Source: Dehalococcoidia bacterium
GTDB taxonomy: Bacteria > Chloroflexota > Dehalococcoidia > UBA3495
Assembly: GCA_030753265.1 (NCBI GenBank)
Contig: JASMCQ010000031.1
Coordinates: 1 to 22,760 of the forward strand
DNA: 22,760 nucleotides
Direction of reading: 5' to 3'
The notes under the pieces are model-generated. The model had not been told where the DNA came from. It did no database searches and was given only the letters and a program-made list of their open reading frames with translations. Below, in pieces: positions 21,003-22,760 of this stretch. Position 1 is the stretch's first letter. Every line of letters begins with the position of its first letter. A program made the position numbers and the translations under genes.

Positions 21003-21650
21003 TTGCCTGAATCGAAACGCCGCCGCGGCCGGGGCCAGGGCACGCCCAGGGGGGCCAGGTCCTCTGGGGCCCGGCCGATCTACCGGCCCAGAAAGCGGAA
21101 GACCAACAAGATATACCTGGTGGCATCGGCCGTTATAGCCATCCTGGTAATAGGCAGCTTCGCCGTGGGTGGATTGGGCGGAGGCGGGCACAGTGGCGCG
21201 AACACCGGAGACCGGCAGGGGTACGTTGAGGGTGTTGGGGCGCTCCAAGACATCATGCCTACCGCCAATCACCTGTCAGTCGGCGAGACCGTCAAATACA
21301 ATACCACCCCGCCAACTTCGGGCGACCATTGGACGATCCCGGCAAGCTGCGGGTTCTACCCCGGAGGGATGCCCGACGAGCAGATTGTCCACAACCTCGA
21401 GCACGGCAACATCATCGTCAGCTACAACCTGACCGATGCGGACGAGATCGACCGGCTCAGCGAGGTGATAGACGGCATCGGTCTCTCCAATCTATGGGGC
21501 ATTACCCGATTCTACGACCAGATACCGGAGGGGCAGGTGGCCCTGGCCACCTGGGGTGTGCTCGACACCATGGAGGGCGTCGACCGCGACCGCATCGAGG
21601 CGTTCTTCGACTATTCAGGGAATCTGGGACCGGAGGTCGGCCCCTGCTAA
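21003..21650 (+). CDS. Membrane-anchored DUF3105 protein
   Basis: The 215 residues start with a very basic cytoplasmic segment (KRRRGRGQGTPRGARS..RPRKRKTNK), then one membrane helix at about 37-58 and an outside domain. That domain has the DUF3105 pattern: NHLSVGETVKYNTTPPTSGDHW, CGFYPGGMPDEQIVHNLEHGNIIVSYN. The conserved H and E in VHNLEHG suggest a metal or active site, but the role of the family is not known to me. TTG 21003 has GGAGGG 6 nt upstream, a strong site, and lies 14 bp after purC. The link with purine synthesis is only one of position. Confidence 0.85.
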   Translation: MPESKRRRGRGQGTPRGARSSGARPIYRPRKRKTNKIYLVASAVIAILVIGSFAVGGLGGGGHSGANTGDRQGYVEGVGALQDIMPTANHLSVGETVKYNTTPPTSGDHWTIPASCGFYPGGMPDEQIVHNLEHGNIIVSYNLTDADEIDRLSEVIDGIGLSNLWGITRFYDQIPEGQVALATWGVLDTMEGVDRDRIEAFFDYSGNLGPEVGPC

Positions 21651-21665
21651 CCCAAGGAACGAGAA

Positions 21666-21941
21666 TTGTATCTGGCTAGAATATACGTAACGCTGAAGCC
21701 CGCGGTTAACGACCCCCAGGGCCAGACGGTATTGGGGAGCTTGAAGACCATGGGGTTCGCCACGGTGAACGACGTCCGGGTGGGAAAGTACCTGGAGGTC
21801 CGGGTCGACGGCCCAGACCGGACCCAAGCCCACGACGCGGTCGCCGATATGTGCCAAAAGCTGCTTTCCAACCCGGTCATCGAGGAGTTCCGCTTCGACC
21901 TAGAAGAGGTTCCCCCGGAGCCGGGATCAACGGGGCCCTGA
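21666..21941 (+). CDS. purS: Phosphoribosylformylglycinamidine synthase subunit PurS
   Basis: PurS is the small subunit that links PurL and the glutaminase PurQ in the three-part FGAM synthase. The 91 residues show RIYVTLKPAVNDPQGQTVLGSLKTMGF, VNDVRVGKYLEVRVDG and the C-terminal MCQKLLSNPVIEEFRFDLEE, the whole PurS fold. TTG 21666 is in the right place, with AAGGA upstream. purQ and purL normally follow, but here the strand ends in convergent non-purine sequence, so they must lie elsewhere in the genome. Confidence 0.94.
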   Translation: MYLARIYVTLKPAVNDPQGQTVLGSLKTMGFATVNDVRVGKYLEVRVDGPDRTQAHDAVADMCQKLLSNPVIEEFRFDLEEVPPEPGSTGP

Positions 21942-22019
21942 GCCTGCATCAGCCGGCTTAGGGATCTCATTGGCCGGAAAGCCGCCGCCAGGGAGGGGGT
22001 TGCGGCATGTGCGCGCCGT

Positions 22020-22052
22020 GGGGGGCTGTGGGGCGCCTGGGGGGCCGTGGGG
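22020..22052 (+). other. G-quadruplex-like tract G6-N4-G4-N5-G6-N4-G4
   Basis: Four runs of at least four G (22020-22025, 22030-22033, 22039-22044, 22049-22052) are separated by 4-5 nt, fitting a strong intramolecular quadruplex pattern on the plus strand. It lies 80 nt after the purS stop and joins directly to a palindrome. Confidence 0.6.
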
Positions 22053-22070
22053 CGCTGCATGCAGCGCCCC
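22049..22070. repeat. 22-bp perfect palindrome, relative of 2413-2442
   Basis: GGGGCGCTGCA (22049-22059) is mirrored in 22060-22070 and is followed by TAC, so it shares the GGGGCGC..GCGCCCCTAC design with the palindrome at 2413-2442. It lies between the convergent ends of purS and the minus-strand gene at 22084 and could serve as a bidirectional 3'-end hairpin, though no T-run is present. Confidence 0.65.
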
Positions 22071-22083
22071 TACACGACGGCAC

Positions 22084-22395
22084 CTAACCGTACTTCTTGA
22101 CGGCGTTTTCGATGCCGGGACCGCCCTTCTCCAGGTCTTCGAGAATCATAGCGGGCAGAACCTCCACCTTTGCGTTAAACGCCAGGAACCACGGTTCAGC
22201 CAATGCCGGTATCTCCGAAGCATCGTCTATGTTTACCACAATGGTAGCTCCCCTGGTCCCACCTTCCGCGGTGAAGTAGGCCGCCTCTGGCTTGGCATCC
22301 TCGAAGATCGACTAGATCTTCCTTCCCAGGCTGCCGTCTCGAATCGCCGCGTTACCCGCCTCTACCGGGAATGAAACCTTGAGTATGCAACGCAT
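22084..22395 (-). pseudogene. Small conserved-type gene interrupted by one in-frame amber codon
   Basis: On the minus strand ATG 22395 (GGGAGG 5 nt upstream) opens a frame of 104 codons ending at TAG 22084-22086. It is coding-like throughout: MRCILKVSFPVEAGNAAIRD, then GSLGRKI, an in-frame TAG at codon 28 (22312-22314), then SIFEDAKPEAAYFTAEGGTR and LAEPWFLAFNAKVEVLPAMI up to IENAVKKYG. The size and strand pattern suggest a small alpha/beta-barrel-type protein; I cannot name the family with certainty and leave the function open. A single CAG-to-TAG change would explain the stop. Without read-through only 27 residues are made, and there is no obvious restart. A promoter candidate lies upstream. 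Confidence 0.65.
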
Positions 22396-22620
22396 AACAT
22401 CCTCCCGAATGTTGATTTAGATTCAGACCAGACGCTTTTCGCGACATGGCCGATTAAGGACATAAAAATGCTATCATTGGCCGCTTACGCTGGCAACCTC
22501 GGCTCGATCGCCGCTACACATCCGGGTCATCCACGACGAATCTTCCCTGTCGTACCAGCCTGCCCGGCAGCTTGAATTCAACACGCGGCTTGATTCCAAT
22601 AGGAAACCCTTATGCTAGAC
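22396..22620. other. Spacer between the amber gene and the IS end
   Basis: No gene is supported here. It holds the promoter candidate for the minus-strand gene and an ACATAA word at 22460-22465. Confidence 0.4.
22468..22496 (-). promoter_or_regulatory. Candidate promoter of the amber-interrupted gene
   Basis: On the minus strand TTGCCA (22491-22496), a 17-bp spacer and TAGCAT (22468-22473) form a reasonable sigma-70 promoter, about 75 bp before the ATG. Confidence 0.4.
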
Positions 22621-22760
22621 TGTAGACCGTCAGCGATAATGGGACACATTGGGGTGTAAGAAAACCCGAGAAAGTGGAAGTGGCGTGAGCTCCTGGAATG
22701 AAGGTACATTACTTCCAGAAAGGAGCAAATGTGTCCCAGTCAGAAAACATCAAGGCCAAT
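22621..22760 (+). mobile_element. Left end of an insertion sequence, cut by the window edge
   Basis: The terminal repeat TGTAGACCGTCAGCGATAAT starts at 22621 and is identical to the reverse complement of the right end of the MITE at 177-313. The next 118 bp align without gaps to that MITE at about 90% identity, up to ATGTGTCCCA (22729-22738), where this copy continues into a transposase-like frame. TG..CA ends and a terminal TGGGACA resemble IS481/IS3-type elements, but the family cannot be fixed from this fragment. Confidence 0.75.
22731..22760 (+). CDS. Probable transposase, first 10 codons only
   Basis: AAAGGAG at 22719-22725 is followed by GTG 22731, giving (M)SQSENIKAN, open to the window edge; an overlapping ATG at 22729 reads another frame. 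Position right after an IS terminal repeat makes a transposase likely, but the catalytic part is outside the window. Confidence 0.45.
   Translation, partial: MSQSENIKAN

Noticed and set aside
177..22760. Composite transposon with inverted IS-related ends around the whole window
   Set aside because: The left copy is a degenerate MITE, about 10% diverged from the right copy, and the content is core housekeeping genes and tRNAs. Independent insertions are far more likely.
1..22760. CRISPR array or phage-defence system
   Set aside because: No regularly spaced repeats and no nuclease, methylase or helicase defence genes were seen.

Overview
This is a GC-rich bacterial chromosome segment (roughly 60% G+C by eye) made almost entirely of housekeeping genes, with mobile-element debris at both ends. 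The gene content suggests a member of the Chloroflexota, probably a Dehalococcoidia/SAR202-like lineage. The support is LL-diaminopimelate aminotransferase beside DapF, an archaeal-type phosphoglycerate mutase (ApgM) between tpiA and pgk, a polyprenyl synthase with a WGQAQAIN-type motif, and a DUF3105 protein. This placement is inferred from family knowledge, not from a search.

Layout. (1) 1-626: a tyrosine recombinase gene broken by a 137-bp MITE and missing its middle. It ends next to a tRNA-Leu(CAG) gene, so it looks like the edge of an old integrative element. (2) 689-946: tRNA-Leu and tRNA-Val on the minus strand behind a near-consensus promoter. (3) 1225-12517, all minus strand: an SDR oxidoreductase, then a long run read right to left: tsaC, polyprenyl synthase, pgk, apgM, tpiA, miaA, dapF, a hicB-like gene, dapL and hflX. 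Several junctions are 4-bp ATGA overlaps. (4) 12518-12934: a divergent control region with a dispersed palindrome, a TATAAT box and two mutually exclusive hairpins ahead of guaA. (5) 12935-21941, all plus strand: guaA, purD, two hypothetical genes, purE, a HAD phosphatase, purB, purC, a DUF3105 gene and purS. This is most of a de novo purine cluster. (6) 21942-22760: a G-quadruplex-like tract and palindrome, a minus-strand small gene interrupted by one in-frame amber codon, and the left end of the insertion sequence that gave rise to the MITE at the other edge.

How the genes work together. The minus-strand block joins lower glycolysis/gluconeogenesis (TpiA, Pgk, ApgM) to lysine/diaminopimelate synthesis (DapL makes LL-DAP, DapF makes meso-DAP) and tRNA modification (TsaC for t6A, MiaA for i6A). 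The plus-strand block carries the purine route (PurD, PurS, PurE, PurC, PurB) plus GMP synthesis (GuaA).

The most unusual observations are: (a) three genes (hflX, polyprenyl synthase, guaA) whose conserved N-termini have no ATG/GTG/TTG but do have a strong Shine-Dalgarno at ideal spacing before ATC, ATT and ACG; (b) the exact 10-mer TTGACATAAC four times on one strand; (c) a competing-hairpin leader before guaA; (d) a MITE whose junction is a 10-bp microhomology between the transposase start and the terminal repeat; (e) a conserved-looking small gene with a single amber codon.
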